A DNA stretch of 64,000 bases from Urophycis tenuis (GCA_036785325.1 JAXIVH010000152.1:101001-165000); one strand, 5' to 3'; shown: positions 11,859-23,753, numbered from the stretch's first letter. Notes: generated by a model from the sequence alone, not told the origin. Program-made: numbers and translations.

Positions 11859-12215
11859 ATGTCACACCATAACTATACGACACGTTCGCTTCATTTCATC
11901 AATGGTTCGTGCTCGTCTGTTATGATGGCTGCGGCTACAGTGAAGGAAAAGTTCAGAGTTCATTTTACCGTTCAGACCACTATAACGTGGCATGAAGTTC
12001 TGGCAGAACTGTGCCCAGACCTTTACCCATCCTTTCTCCCCTCGAGTCTTACAGTGACCGTGTCGACTGATGTCAAGGAGACAGCTAAACTTTTACGGGT
12101 TGGAGACCCCATCAATGATGTCATGATCTGCTGATTTGTTTAAATTCATACCTACGTAATCTATATGACAAAAAAATTACTTTTGTTCACTTTAAAAAAA
12201 AAAAAAAAAAAAAAA
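11859..12215 (+). pseudogene. Possible retrocopy: small ORF followed by a long A run
   Basis: An open frame from 11859 to 12134 includes an ATG in good context at 11925. It encodes about 69 residues beginning MAAATVKEKF and ending in DPINDVMIC. The composition looks protein-like, unlike the AT-rich surroundings. About 60 bp after the stop is a run of more than 20 A (about 12192-12215), as expected of a reverse-transcribed mRNA. This segment replaces the sequence that lies between leader and coding exon in G1 and G4. I do not recognise the parent gene, and no target-site duplication was identified. It could also be a tail of an unrelated retroelement. Confidence 0.35.
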
Positions 12216-12294
12216 TAGACCTACCTACCAACCCTTTTATTTATTTATTTTGGTTGTTACTGCAAACTAAAACATTTTTAAGCATGGCCTAATA

Positions 12295-12297
<3 letters not shown>

Positions 12298-12328
<31 letters not shown>
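12298..12328. repeat. (GT)n microsatellite before the G3 exon 1 acceptor
   Basis: Uninterrupted GT run ending a few bases before TTTACAG, the acceptor of the G3 coding exon. Confidence 0.85.
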
Positions 12329-12330
<2 letters not shown>

Positions 12331-12359
12331 ACAGGTGTGTGGAACCGCCATGCTGCCTG

Positions 12360-14251
12360 ATGAATCTGTCATTTAACAACGTCACTGTGGGGACTGCATC
12401 GCGTTCTCGCGATGCTCTCTACATATCCACAATCAAGAATGTCCTCGTGGTGGCGCTCTGCATCTCCATCAACTACATCAACAGCACCCTGGTTCACACC
12501 TTCTCCAAACACCAGGTACCTCTGGTCCACACCTCCAAACAACAGTGGCGGAGTAAAAAAACTGTGCTGCTTAGAGAAATACCCTCAGAATGTGTATATC
12601 TACTGTATGTATCTAGACACCGCGCAGATGCAGTGTTGGAAGTCAGTGTGAAATGGCGACACTGAGCGAAGACAGAGAGAGGTAGTGCATGCGGTGTGCT
12701 GCCCAAGGTTTTGGATGGCAGTATTGGCCTGACTCTGCAGCTCACAGGCCAACAGTAAGATGCAATTTTCACCGGTTTTCCAAACGATCGGGGCAATTGA
12801 ATTTTTCACCACAATTGCCATTTTTCATACTTTTCATTTGTATTATACATAAATGAAACAAAAACTCACAATTCTAAATGGTAAATCAGTTAATTGAGAA
12901 ATCCAGCAAATTATGGATGTTCCCAGAGCCATGTTTGGTGAATTGGTCAACAGATTCTAAGCTTGTTTACATGCACACAATCTCCAGAAAATGTATGTAT
13001 GTATAAACAGAAAGCCTGCTCGGAAACTTCTCGGAAAATCTCTGCACACACAGATTTCCAACTTTATCGGCAAGTATCAATGAACTACTACGCAGAGTTC
13101 TATGCATCTGACTCCAGGTCAGAACCCCACAAGGTTCAATAGGGTTCCTAAAACCCAGGAACCAGAGGCCCAGACCTGCCTTCATCCTTTGGCCTCTAAC
13201 ATTCAGACTAAGAAGACAGTGATCCCCCCTTCCCAGCATTCTCCCGTATGTTTCCCATGTCTCCTGCTGTCCTCCTGTTTCCACATAGTGTCTTAAAGCT
13301 AAAAAATGTTGGCAGTAACATTAACGGTTTGAAGGCAGGTAGCGAACACTTCATGTTCACATTCCCCTCTGATACAGCAGGTGACACAGTATGTAGAACA
13401 TTATCTGTAACATCTATAGATTGATGGACAGATAGATGATAATAACGTTATGGGTTATGTTCCAGATCTTCTATATGAACCCTCGCTACATCCTCTTCAT
13501 CCACCTTGTGCTGAACGACATGGTGCAGCTGACCGTCTCCGTGCTGTTCTTCGTCTTGCACTACATCTTCTTCACCATCAACATGTGTATGTGCTACGTC
13601 CTCTTGACCATTGCTGCCATCGCCACACAGAACACACCCCTTAACCTGGTGTGCATGGCGATGGAGTGCTATGTGGCTGTGTGTCTGCCACTACGCCACG
13701 CTCAGCTCTGCACCCTCAGTAGGACCTACACCCTGATCGGCCTCATCTGGTTGGTCAGCTCCACGTCCATCATCCCTGATGTCCTGATCACACTCGCCAC
13801 TGAACCCCTGGAGTACTTCTACTTACGAGTGTTCTGCCTGCGGGATAACGTCTTCCCCAAACTCATTGAGAAGTACCAAATGTACAATATTGTGTTCCTG
13901 GTGCTGGTGTGGCTCATCCTGGTCTACATCTATGTGAAGATCCTGATAGCAGCTAAAGGGGCCAATGCTCACGCCAAGAAGGCCAGGGACACCATCCTGC
14001 TGCACGGCTTCCAGCTGCTGCTCTGCATGCTGACCTACATCGCTCCAGTGCTGAAGCGTAATCTGTTGCTCTGGTTCCCCAGACATTATGGCACCACGCT
14101 GTTTGTCTGTTACATCATCATCCAGATATTTCCCAGGTTCGTCAGTCCCATTGTCTACGGCCTGCGAGACCAGACTTTCAGACGGTACCTGACGAGAAAC
14201 CTGCTGTTTAGAGAAAACAACAGTGTCAAGCCTCAGCACTCCCTCAAATAG
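12360..14251 (+). CDS. G3: odorant receptor 131-2-like, join(12360..12515, 13466..14251), 313 aa
   Basis: Odorant receptor between the G1/G2/G6 and G4/G7 types in sequence. Exon 1 (156 bp) encodes MNLSFNNVT... with sequons at N2 and N7, then helix 1 ending HTFSKHQ. The phase-0 intron is 950 bp, longer than in G1. Its last third is shared with the G4 and G7 introns (the stretch around 13220-13440). Exon 2 begins IFYMNPRY and keeps LND, ECY, an extracellular-loop-2 cysteine (VFCLRD), KKARD and SPIVY. The C-terminus reads LFRENNSVKPQHSLK, so the LLC cysteine of its relatives is F here. Open throughout, normal length. Confidence 0.9.
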
Positions 14252-15129
14252 GTCTTCAGAGCGTTGATGTGATTGGTTTCAGGTAAAATAAAAAATATTG
14301 ATGGAGAAGTTGTGGTATTTTCTTAGGAAAGGTTAAATTACTGAAAGGTACCTTGCTTTTTGTGTTTCTTAAAACAATAAAAATCACAATAATGACAATG
14401 TACAATAAGTCCTATTTGAGGTTTACTGAAGAGTTATGGCAAACACTAGAGACAGAAATGTTTTGACCATTCAAAGTTTCACAATTTAACACCAATAAAG
14501 TTATTTATATCAAGATGTATTATAGCAATTATGTAATACCTAAACTGACCCATCTGTAATGGATCATGGGAAATGCACAGGGTAATATTAGTATTATTGA
14601 GAAAGACTCTTTGTTGAGGCCATAGTCCTCCACAGCAAATCCTGGACATGATGGGATGAGATGAGAATGAGAAGATTCAATATAATAATACTGCTATTTC
14701 TCGATTTGAAATTATGTCATAGCAATAGGTTCTAACAATTAAGCGTATTTCCAAACACTAACACATACACTGATCTGATGTGTGCAAGATAATACTACAC
14801 CCTTTTCTGAACCATCCTTTTTTAAGTTAGGGTAGGCAACTTGGTGAAACCAGCCAGAGTAAGACTTGAGTATCCAACCAAAAAAAATGGCCAACTCTAC
14901 CTTTAATGTTAAATAATTCAATCAGTAACTCAAGTCTGACAGTGATGAAATATTCCTTTATCATTGCAAATGCCAAAACACTCACTATATTATATTCTAC
15001 GTTGTACATTTTTCACTCTCTATATGAATAGTATGGATGTCAAAGACACCATGTCAAAGACAAATGAAATATTCACATTTCTGATAACTGCTTATCCTTT
15101 AGTCATAACATGCACTATCATCCCAAAGC
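14252..15129. other. G3 downstream region, no gene seen
   Basis: Diverged version of the G1 3' spacer, with an AATAAA near 14496. It lacks the LINE tail found after G1 and G2. Nothing coding is recognised. Confidence 0.55.
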
Positions 15130-15203
15130 CAAACCTGCACATTTGGAGCACAACCTATTTTAAGGTCCACTATGCAACTTTGGCCATTACTGCATTTTTC
15201 TTT

Positions 15204-15227
15204 GGGGGGGGGGGGGGGGGGGGGGGG
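15204..15227 (+). repeat. Poly(G) run of 24
   Basis: Uninterrupted guanine run. The equivalent in block A copy 3 is 27924-27938. Confidence 0.95.
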
Positions 15228-15716
15228 AGTAGGTCTTTATGACAGTGTCGTAAACTGTAGTTGACGACACCCCCTCTTCTACGCTAGCCATGAGCATTTG
15301 TTTTCAAAGAAGCCGGCAAATGCGTGGAGCCATGACCAAGGTAGGTGTTCAATTTGTTCATGAAGAGTAGATAAGGTTATTGATTTGTTTTATCTTTTGT
15401 TGAACAGAACGATCAGTGTAAGAGTGTTGGCCAACATAATACATAACAATAGCATGAACAATTTGTGTAGCAATCGTACATTTATGTATCTGCTCAAGTA
15501 CGTGTAGTAATCTAAGTTGTAATTTATTCAAAAAAGGTAGGCCTTTTTAGGTCTTTATGACACTGTCGTAAATTGTAGTTGATGACACCCCCACTTCTAC
15601 GCTAGCAAAAAAGGCCTACCAAAAAAGGTAGGCCTTTTTACATCAGGTCTGATATTGCAGGAATCAACTTCAACCGCATCGTCCGACTTCACACCTGAAG
15701 TTATAGACATGAAACC

Positions 15717-15718
<2 letters not shown>

Positions 15719-15747
<29 letters not shown>
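15719..15747 (+). repeat. Poly(G) run of 29
   Basis: Second guanine run of block A copy 2. The equivalent in copy 3 is 28436-28477 and has C interruptions. Between the two runs a roughly 58-bp segment (about 15231-15291) is directly repeated at about 15549-15606. Confidence 0.95.
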
Positions 15748-16148
15748 ATTACCTGTGGATTACCTTTGGATGTGCACACCACCCCTTTTTTTATATAACA
15801 GATGTTTGCACCACCTTTGTTTCAGTTGTTCAATAATAAAGACTTATTTTGTGGTAAGGGTTGAAAAAAATGCAAATGATAGTGCTTCATTGTTTGGTTT
15901 TTGCCTAACGGCTATTGTGTAGCATCATCTTGAGGGTTCTCTTGATTAAAGTTTCCTTGTGACACTATCCACACGTTCCGATGTGGGTGGTGGCTGTACT
16001 GGGGCAAGCAGGCAGAGCCGTCTTGGGTCATCAGGCTTCATAATGATCTTGCGAGGAAGGCCTGTTCCACTTCTCAGCCTCCTGGAGACGATAGCCGTCT
16101 GGATGTTGGAGATGTAGGAGTACAGTTTTTCGCTCCTTTACTGTACCT

Positions 16149-17334
16149 CAGTGGCGAACCGTGAGCACTACAGCTGGGCCTTCACCTCAGTCATCACCGC
16201 TGAGAAAATAAATCTTCATGGAAAAAAGTAACAGTACGATGAATTGAAAGGGTTAAACAAATGCAATCCGACTTTAATTAACGATGACGAGGACGTGAAC
16301 AAATGGACCATAACATCGATAACATTCTCCGCAACAAGAAACATCTCAAAATTAAATAAACATACATAAACATATTCTAAAGCCAAAATCTGGAAATATA
16401 AAATGAAGTCACCCAGAGTGTCACCCCATGACGTTGCTGACACGGACACCGAGGCTCATTTCATCACCCCAAAGGTTTTCAAACTGACCGTCGCTTGCAG
16501 GTGTGCCGCAGAACCTTGAGCATGTCGGTGGGCTGACTTTGTCAGATTTGTAAGGCTGACAAATTCAGCGCTTTTTCAGTTGTAAAAAGCAAACAACTCC
16601 ACCAGGCATTTCAAGACCGAAAATGATCAGCGATATCCATGGATGGCGGGCTATCGCTGATCATTTTCGGTCTTGAAATGCCTTTCCACTTTCTTAACCT
16701 TTTTTTTTTAATTGGTCTTCCGTTTTTTTTATTATTTATAGTTTTTCTGTGAAAGGACGCCTTGAAAAAGGCCATCCGATCAAGCTAGCCACAACGTAAT
16801 TCTCCTCTGACGCCATTTAACTTTCAATCGCAATCTCTCAACCACTTTCACCACTCTGCCAAGTTTTACCTATGTGACAGTGGTGAGAACGGTTGAGACT
16901 CAGCCACTATGTGATAGGTTGGGACTTCGTGAAGGCCTAAGGTCTTATTTTTTTGTCCCGCCCACTTGAAATCGAACCGTGATTGGTCAATCTGCCCCTC
17001 ACTCTCCAGACCAAAACACATAGCTAGGCCTTCTGCAGGAATTGTGAAGTCCTAACCAATTAATGAGCCAGCTAAACGGGCCTTGATAGAGACGGACGAT
17101 TCTGATTGGATAACATGTTTTAGGGACCGTAACCATTTCATTGCAGATGTGAGAGATGAGAGAAAATTTATTAAATGTATTGTATTAAATTAAATAAGAT
17201 ATAAATTAAAAATAAAATTAAAAATAATAAAATAAAATAAAAATAATAATTATTATTTCTTATTTAATATGTTTTGGTCCAGAATTTGTTAGGCCTTCTC
17301 TGAAGGCGTAGAAGGCCCTGAGGGTTCCCCACTG
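16149..17334. mobile_element. Non-autonomous hAT element, family 1, copy 1
   Basis: Element of 1186 bp with imperfect terminal inverted repeats (CAGTGGCGAACC... and its CAGTGGGGAACC... complement). It is flanked by the 8-bp target duplication CTGTACCT (16141-16148 and 17335-17342). The empty site is seen near 101 and 28865. No transposase is encoded. An internal perfect hairpin at 16604-16683 is absent from copy 2. Confidence 0.88.
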
Positions 17335-17824
17335 CTGTACCTACACTCCAGGTCTTTGACCTTTTGTTGTACGTTTGTACCTGGTGACAGGACGAGCCAT
17401 TAGCATTGATCATTTTCCCAACGCTTACAAACAAAAGTAAGGTGTTCTCTTTACACAAGTAAAAACATAACAACTACACCTTGTGTCCTTCCTGATTACG
17501 TGCTGGCTGGTGTTGGTTATGCTTGTTGTAATCTATTACCGGCAAGCAGGGTCTGTGTTTTGTACACAAATGGTGTAGACGACATGCGCTTAGCCGCATA
17601 AATTGGAATATGGTTCTGAAAACTTTCTCTGTCCGATGTGGTCCTGTGTGGTTGGATGGGAAGGAGACAATGAGAATAACCCTGCGTTTAGAAGGCCCAA
17701 AAAACGTGCAAATAGGGGGTGCTGCAGTTGGTCAGGTCTAGTTTCAGCAACATTACGTGTTCAAAGAATAAGGTCAGCTGACTACCAGAACTATTGATTG
17801 ACAAGGTTATTAAAATCAATTGAT

Positions 17825-17960
17825 TATTTCTTCCCTGATGGCACAGGCATATTCCAAGATCACCATGCCAGGGTTCATCGGACACACATTGTGAAATCGA
17901 GGTTGAATGGTGAAAGAGTCCAGACCTTAACCCTATTAAGAATCTTTGGGATGTGCTGGA
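17825..17960 (+). mobile_element. Tc1-like transposase fossil, block A copy 2
   Basis: Same remnant as 641-776, with readable FFPDGTGIFQD and SPDLNPIKNLWDVLE stretches in broken frames. Tc1-like sequence in the other orientation follows at about 18215-18290. Confidence 0.65.
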
Positions 17961-18584
17961 GAGTGGTCTGACTCTTCACTCCTCACTCCATCATCAATAC
18001 AAGATTGTATAGATCATGGGAGAGTCAGAACACTGTTTAACACATCCGTAAGATTCTCAATGGGGTTAAGGTCTGGACTCTGTGGTCAATTTATGTGTGC
18101 AAATTATGTCTCAAGTTCAACCATGTTTTCACAATGTGAGCATAAAGAATCCAAGCATTATCACCTTGGAAGAAAATATCCATTGATGGAACAACCTGGT
18201 CATTCACTCCAATATTTAGGTAGTCACCTCATTATTTGAGCACATGATGTTGCTGAACGTAGACCTGACCAAATGCACCAAACCCTTACCTAGTTGCGTA
18301 GTGAATTCAAGGTGACTTTTGTTAAGGAAGTGCATCTAAAAAGAAGGCTCATACCATTAAAAATGTAGATGCTCACCTGAAGTTTAGAAACGTCTTCACC
18401 TAGTTCAACTCTTGTCCAGCACGGTTGCATTCAGTGTCTTGTGAGATGTTGAACTTGTAATCACAACACACCACACATTGTGAGTAAAATTACTGCATCC
18501 ATATTGACCCAATTCTGCTCTTATATAATTGTTTTTTAATGACCTTGCATGATCCAGGGCTTATATTGCTGTGTTCCCCTAGAG

Positions 18585-18877
18585 CAGTGAATGTCAACTG
18601 GCGGATCGCGGGCCCGCCAGAGCTCTCCATCCGGCCCCCAGAATATTTCTAAATTCAGGAATAGCATAGAGAAGAGGAAAAAGTATCGCTAAAATATCCC
18701 TTTCGCCCCCTAGTGGCTTGCTGCCATACATGTAATGTGAGTCTGTTAACACTGGCTATATGTATATATATATATAATATTTTGTTAATTTATTTTATTT
18801 TACGAAAGCATCTGGCCCTCACAATGTCTGCCGAGAAAAATTCTGGCCCTCGGACAAATGTAGTTGATGACCCCTTC
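18585..18877. mobile_element. Decayed hAT-like MITE within block A copy 2
   Basis: The left edge resembles CAGTGxxxGTCAACTGGCGG and the right edge is roughly its inverse (GTAGTTGATGACCCC). CTAGAG lies on both sides. The left half is deleted in copies 1 and 3. Confidence 0.4.
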
Positions 18878-19577
18878 TCTAGAGGCTCATGCTCGCAACA
18901 ACCGATTCACAGTCTTCATTTTGATCTCTCAGATCATGCCATTCCTGAAACGCTTGCCCAATGTTTATTTGTGTCTGGCCTCTCTGTTTGTCACTCGCCC
19001 TTTTTGGCTTCTTCTGTTCCTCCGATGGATGGGTTCCTGTGTCTCTTTTTAGTCGGCTGATCCATGATGAATATAACAATCCCTTTGCCACTTGTGTTTA
19101 TATCTAGTCGGTTCTGTGTTTGTGGATGTGTAGGGCTGTAAAGCAGTTCATTACTTCACGAGACCCGAGACTACCGCGACAGTTTGCCACTGGGCCGGGG
19201 GCACAGACTTGCATTTTCACTTTTTCAGGCCAGAAGCGCTAGGGGGGGTCAAAACACCCACCAATCAACCCATAAAGTGTTAGAGAACCATCACAACGAC
19301 TCTTAACCAGCAATTTTATGGTCAAAAAAGCTCAAAGAAGTTGCATAGTTCCTCTTTAAAGATTGTGTTCTTTGCTTCATTTTGCATTAATTACATGACT
19401 TACTTACATTTTGAATTCATTAACATGTTTGTGTTTTAAACACATGCTTGGTATACAATTTGGAGGGACATGCCCCCTGCCATGTCCCCTGATACGATGG
19501 GATCCAGTGAACTCTAAAAACATACACCCACAAACATACACAAGACCAAATTGAATATGAATTGACCCTGCCCATCG

Positions 19578-19587
19578 TATATAAAAT
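19578..19587 (+). promoter_or_regulatory. TATA box of the G4 promoter
   Basis: Same TATATAAAAT box and flanks as G1. Confidence 0.6.
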
Positions 19588-20025
19588 GGCTTGCTCAGCA
19601 GAACTGGCCTTGGTAGCAGTGGTTTGTTTTAAATCTACCTCATTACTTCAGCTGGGAAATGCATTGACAATTTTCTTGACATGTAAATGCACATTTTATT
19701 CAATTACAATTTTCTGTACATATAATTTTATGTTTTTTTTCTGAAATTGTGTTTCAATCTATGTAAGTAAGACTTTTTGAGTACTAAGTACTAAGCCTTG
19801 TCTTACTACTACTGAAGATCCCCCTTCTGCTAAGGGAGGATTGTTTGGGAGAAAAGTTGTATGGCAGAGGAGGAGTTCTCACTATGAGCTGTTGGTGTAG
19901 TTTTGTATTAGTTAATTGTATTATTTGACAAATACTTCTGTCCAAAGTAGATTCTAAGTCTTTAACTCGTGCTGTCCTTCACCATCCTGCATCCAGCTCA
20001 CAAGACCATTCACCAAGGTAAGGGC

Positions 20026-20729
20026 TAGTGATGGGAATTCCGGCTCTTTGAGGAGAGCCGGCTCTTTTGGCTCGGCACACTAAAAAGAGCCGGCTCTTTC
20101 GGCTCCCAAGTCGCTCCTCAGATTTTTTGTAACTTAAATTAATTTATTACCAAATTATGTTTAAAATGAATAACTAATGTAAAAAAACATAAAATATAAC
20201 ATGTGTATAGTATGTATATGGCTTTATTAATAAACTCAATATAACTTAACATATACATAAATAAATTTTAAAATAAAAAAGACCCATTGTGAAAAAACAA
20301 CTTGTGAAAAAACACAAAATCAACTAAACATCCCTCAACAAAATATAAATTAACTCTTGCGCTCCTCTCTCTCTCTCGTCTCTCTCCCTCCTGTGCTTGT
20401 GTCTGTAACCCCTCCCCTCCCCCCTCCTGCTCAGTGTAGTCACATGACGCTGCCACAGCCACACATGTTGACCAATGCTTGTGTCTGTAATCCCTCCCCT
20501 CCCCCCTCCTGCTCAGTGTAGTCACATAGACACTGCCACAGCCACACATGTTGACCAATGCGGCTTTAAAAGACAATAAAAAAAAATAATAATAATCGCG
20601 ACAATTAAAAATAATAATAATAATCGCTCTCGATCGGGAGCCGGCTCTCTTGACCGCGAGCCGGCTCCCGTCGTTCACTTCAAAGAGCCGGCTCTAATCC
20701 GGCTCTCGTTCGCGACCGACCCATCACTA
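20026..20729. mobile_element. Non-autonomous hAT element, family 2, in the G4 leader donor
   Basis: Element of 704 bp with TAGTGATGGG ends and many AGAGCCGGCTCT-type repeats. It is flanked by the 8-bp duplication GTAAGGGC (20018-20025 and 20730-20737). The duplicated bases are the splice donor of the leader exon itself, so donor-like copies now flank the element. The same insertion is at 34994-35605 upstream of G7. Confidence 0.88.
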
Positions 20730-20737
20730 GTAAGGGC

Positions 20738-21506
20738 TGTTTGTGCGCATTAACAGCTAAACATAGAAGGAATTATGACTTATTAATCATAATAAACATA
20801 ATAATCTGTACAAAAAGAGTGTAGAGTAGCCATATAAATCAGAAATACCAATACTAATCAATAATAATCATAACCTCATACACATAGACCAAATCTTTTA
20901 CTCATTTGTATGTTTATTGCCATGAATACTCAATAATTATAAATCTTTAATATTAATGTTCAAATTATATAATGAGGTAAACAAAAATATTGATAGCAAA
21001 AAACTTTCGTAACCTAAAAATGTTTTCAAGTGTTTTCTATTTGTTTAAATAGGACATAATATCTTAACTTAATTCCTTCCTTTTTATTGAGCAAAATTAT
21101 GTTGAGTATTACTTTACATTTTATGCTTCATACACAACCAGACTGGCCAGAAGCATTTGGTTGATGTTAAACCTTCAGAAATATTATGTTGGTAGTAGTG
21201 TACTGGAACTTTCAGGGTTTTTTAAAGATTGTTTAAGTTGACTATTAAAAATTGTGGAAACTGGCTTGGCCCTTTTTTTGTTTAAGATCCCCAAATCTTA
21301 TGTGACACAATATGCCAGACATATCATACAGACATAATGGGGATAGGTTGGTGTAAATTATGTTATAAAGCATAACTTACATGATTTAGGATTATTACTC
21401 AAGTCAGAGATTTCTCTGGAAGACACAACCCTCACATAACTCCACTTTACTTAGGTCGTGTTCCAGTATTGTGGCTAAAACAAATAGTCTGTACTCTTGT
21501 TTTCAG
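20738..21506. other. G4 leader intron, no gene seen
   Basis: AT-rich sequence shared with the G7 unit. No reading frame or repeat family is recognised. Confidence 0.5.
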
Positions 21507-21541
21507 GTTACAAAGCTCAATCAACTTCAACTGTTGGCAAG
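21507..21541 (+). other. Possible 35-bp non-coding exon of G4
   Basis: Strong borders: TTTTCAG| on the left and GGCAAG|GTAAAT on the right. Same length as in G1, G6 and G7. Confidence 0.35.
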
Positions 21542-21610
21542 GTAAATTAATGCAACATCTGATTCCAATTAATATAATATTTCTAACAGGTGTGTGTATT
21601 CTAACAGTTG

Positions 21611-21724
21611 TGTGTTGTTGCAGGTGTGTATGTGTGCGTGTGTGTTCTAACATGTTTGTGTGTGTTGTTGCAGGTGTGTATGTGTGCGTGTGTGTTCTAA
21701 CATGTTTGTGTGTGTTGTTCCAGG
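21611..21724 (+). repeat. 50-bp tandem repeat carrying the exon 1 splice acceptor of G4
   Basis: CAG|GTGTGT recurs at 21621, 21671 and 21721, exactly 50 bp apart, each preceded by TTGTTG or TTGTTC. G7 has only two of these (36490 and 36540), and G1 has one. Confidence 0.75.
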
Positions 21725-21748
21725 TGTGTGGAACCGCCATGCTGCCTG

Positions 21749-23028
21749 ATGAATCTCTCATCTAACAACGTCACTGTGGGGACTGCATCGCGTTCTCGCG
21801 AAGCTGTCTACCTATCCATAGTCAAGAATGTCATCGTGTTTGCGCTCTTCATCTCCATCAACTACATCAACAGCAACCTGGTCCACACCTTCTCTAAACA
21901 CCAGGTACCCCATTTCCATCCCTTCACCAAACACCAGGATCTGCACGGCTTGATCTCGGAATATCTCTGTGAACAGTTTAAATTTCAAAGACAGTGATCC
22001 CCCTCTTCCCAGCATTCTCCCGTATGTTTCCCATGTCTCCTGCTGTCCTCTTGTTTCCACATTGTGCCTTAAAGCTAAAAAAAAAATGTTGGCAGTAACA
22101 ATGATAGCATGAAGGCAGGTAGCAAACACATGAAGGGTTAGCTACATTCCCCTCCGATAAAGCAGGTGGCAGTATGTAGAACATTATCTGTAACATCTAT
22201 AGATTGATTGATAGATAGATGAGAATAATGTTATGGGTTATGTTCCAGATCTTCTATATGAACCCTCGCTACATCCTCTTCATCCACCTTGTGCTGAACG
22301 ACATGGTGCAGCTGACCGTCGCCATGCTGCTCTTCATCTCGACCTACATCTTCTTCACCATCAACGTGTGCATCTGCTGCATCCTCGTGGCCATTGCTAC
22401 CTTCGCCACCCACAACACACCCCTTAACCTGGTGTGCATGGCGATGGAGTGCTATGTGGCTGTGTGTCTGCCACTACGCCACGCTCAGCTCTGCACCCTC
22501 AGGAGAACCTACGCCCTGATCGGCCTCATCTGGTTGGTCAGCTCCACGTCCATCATCCCTGATGTCCTGATCACAATCGCCACTGAACCCCTGGAGTACT
22601 TCAACTCACGAGTGCTCTGCGAGCGGGATAACGTCTTCCCCAAATTCATTGAGAAGAAGCACATGTACAATAATGTGTTTGTGGTGCTTATGTGGCTCAT
22701 CCTGGTCTACATCTACATAAAGATCCTGGTAGCAGCTAAAGGGGCCAACGGCAAGAAGGCCAGGGACACCATCCTGCTGCACGGCTTCCAGCTGCTTCTA
22801 TGCATGTTGACCTACATCTCTCCTGTACTCAAGCATAATCTGTTCCTCTGGTTCCCCAAACATTACCTCAACACTCTGTTTGTCTGTTACATCATCATCC
22901 ATATATTCCCCAGGTTCCTCAGTCCCATTATTTACGGCCTGAGAGACCAGAACTTCAAACAGCACCTGAAGAGAAACCTGCTCTGTAGAGAGAGCAAGAG
23001 AGTCACGCCTCAGCACTCCCTCAAATAG
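21749..23028 (+). CDS. G4: odorant receptor 131-2-like, join(21749..21904, 22249..23028), 311 aa
   Basis: Odorant receptor, close copy of G7. Exon 1 (156 bp) encodes MNLSSNNVT... with two sequons and a helix 1 ending HTFSKHQ. A 344-bp phase-0 intron follows. Exon 2 begins IFYMNPRY. Intracellular loop 3 is two residues shorter than in G1 (GANGKKARD for GANVHAKKARD). ECY and SPIIY replace DRY and NPxxY. It differs from G7 at several sites, including CERD for CLRD in extracellular loop 2 and FVVLMW for FLVLVW in helix 5. The upstream region has up to three candidate acceptors for exon 1. Open throughout. Confidence 0.92.
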
Positions 23029-23414
23029 GTCTTCAGAGCATTGATGGAAAGGTCAAGTTACTGGAAATGGTGAAGTTACTGAAAATTCATTGAAAAATCA
23101 TTATCATCAAGTATCATTAAAGTACAACATGAAAAATGACTGACATTTTTGTTTGAGTTTTACTGAATAATTATAGACAAGGCTAGAGACGAGAATTGTA
23201 GACCATTCACAAATTCACGACTAAACAATAGATGAGCAATTACTTAATACCTAAACTGAACCATCTGTAATGCATCATAAGAAGTAGGCACAAATTATTG
23301 AGACAATAAGATAAGAGACAATCCAATATGATACTACTATTTTAATAAGTTCTCATTCTGAACATCAAGAAATGGCATGACCACATACTTTTAAATTATA
23401 TAGTATCTAACAAT
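23029..23414. other. G4 3' region, no gene seen
   Basis: Shared with the G7 3' region. ATTAAA near 23116 is the best poly(A) candidate. Confidence 0.45.
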
Positions 23415-23677
23415 GAGAGAGAGAGGACCTTTCGGTCTTTATTTGTCATTCTCATTATTTTTTTTGAACAAAATTCGTTCTCTGCATTTGACCCATCCTT
23501 TGGTATATAGGAGCAGTGTGCTGCTATGTTCAGCGCCCGGGGAGCAAGGTGGGGTTCAGTGTCTTACTCAAGGACACTTTGACATGCAGACAGTTTGGAA
23601 GTGGGGATCGAGGGGTAGTGTAGTGGTAGATGACCCGCTCTGTCCACCCACTCTACCCACTGAGCTACTGCCGCCCC
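23415..23677 (-). mobile_element. tRNA-derived SINE, copy 1 (minus)
   Basis: Read on the minus strand it starts GGGGCGGCAGTAGCTCAGTG, a tRNA-like A box. It has a decayed B box and a conserved body mentioning CTTGAG-AAGACACTGAACCCC. The tail is rich in AAATAAAGACC. The same element occurs at 39050-39310 (minus) and 42975-43253 (plus). Confidence 0.8.
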
Positions 23678-23704
23678 ATGAATGAATGGGGGAATTAATC
23701 ATAT

Positions 23705-23709
<5 letters not shown>

Positions 23710-23750
<41 letters not shown>
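23710..23750. repeat. (CA)n microsatellite
   Basis: Uninterrupted CA run next to the SINE. It is much shorter in the duplicate at about 39342-39356. Confidence 0.9.

Positions 23751-23753
<3 letters not shown>

Larger units (their letters stand above)
15130..19500. repeat. Block A, copy 2 (with inserted hAT element)
   Basis: Matches 27840-30530 after removal of the 1186-bp hAT element, and from 16043 onward matches the start of the window. It also keeps about 570 bp (about 18184-18750) that copies 1 and 3 lack. Those two copies join directly at a CATTGG/GGCTATAT point, so they share a deletion. Confidence 0.8.
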
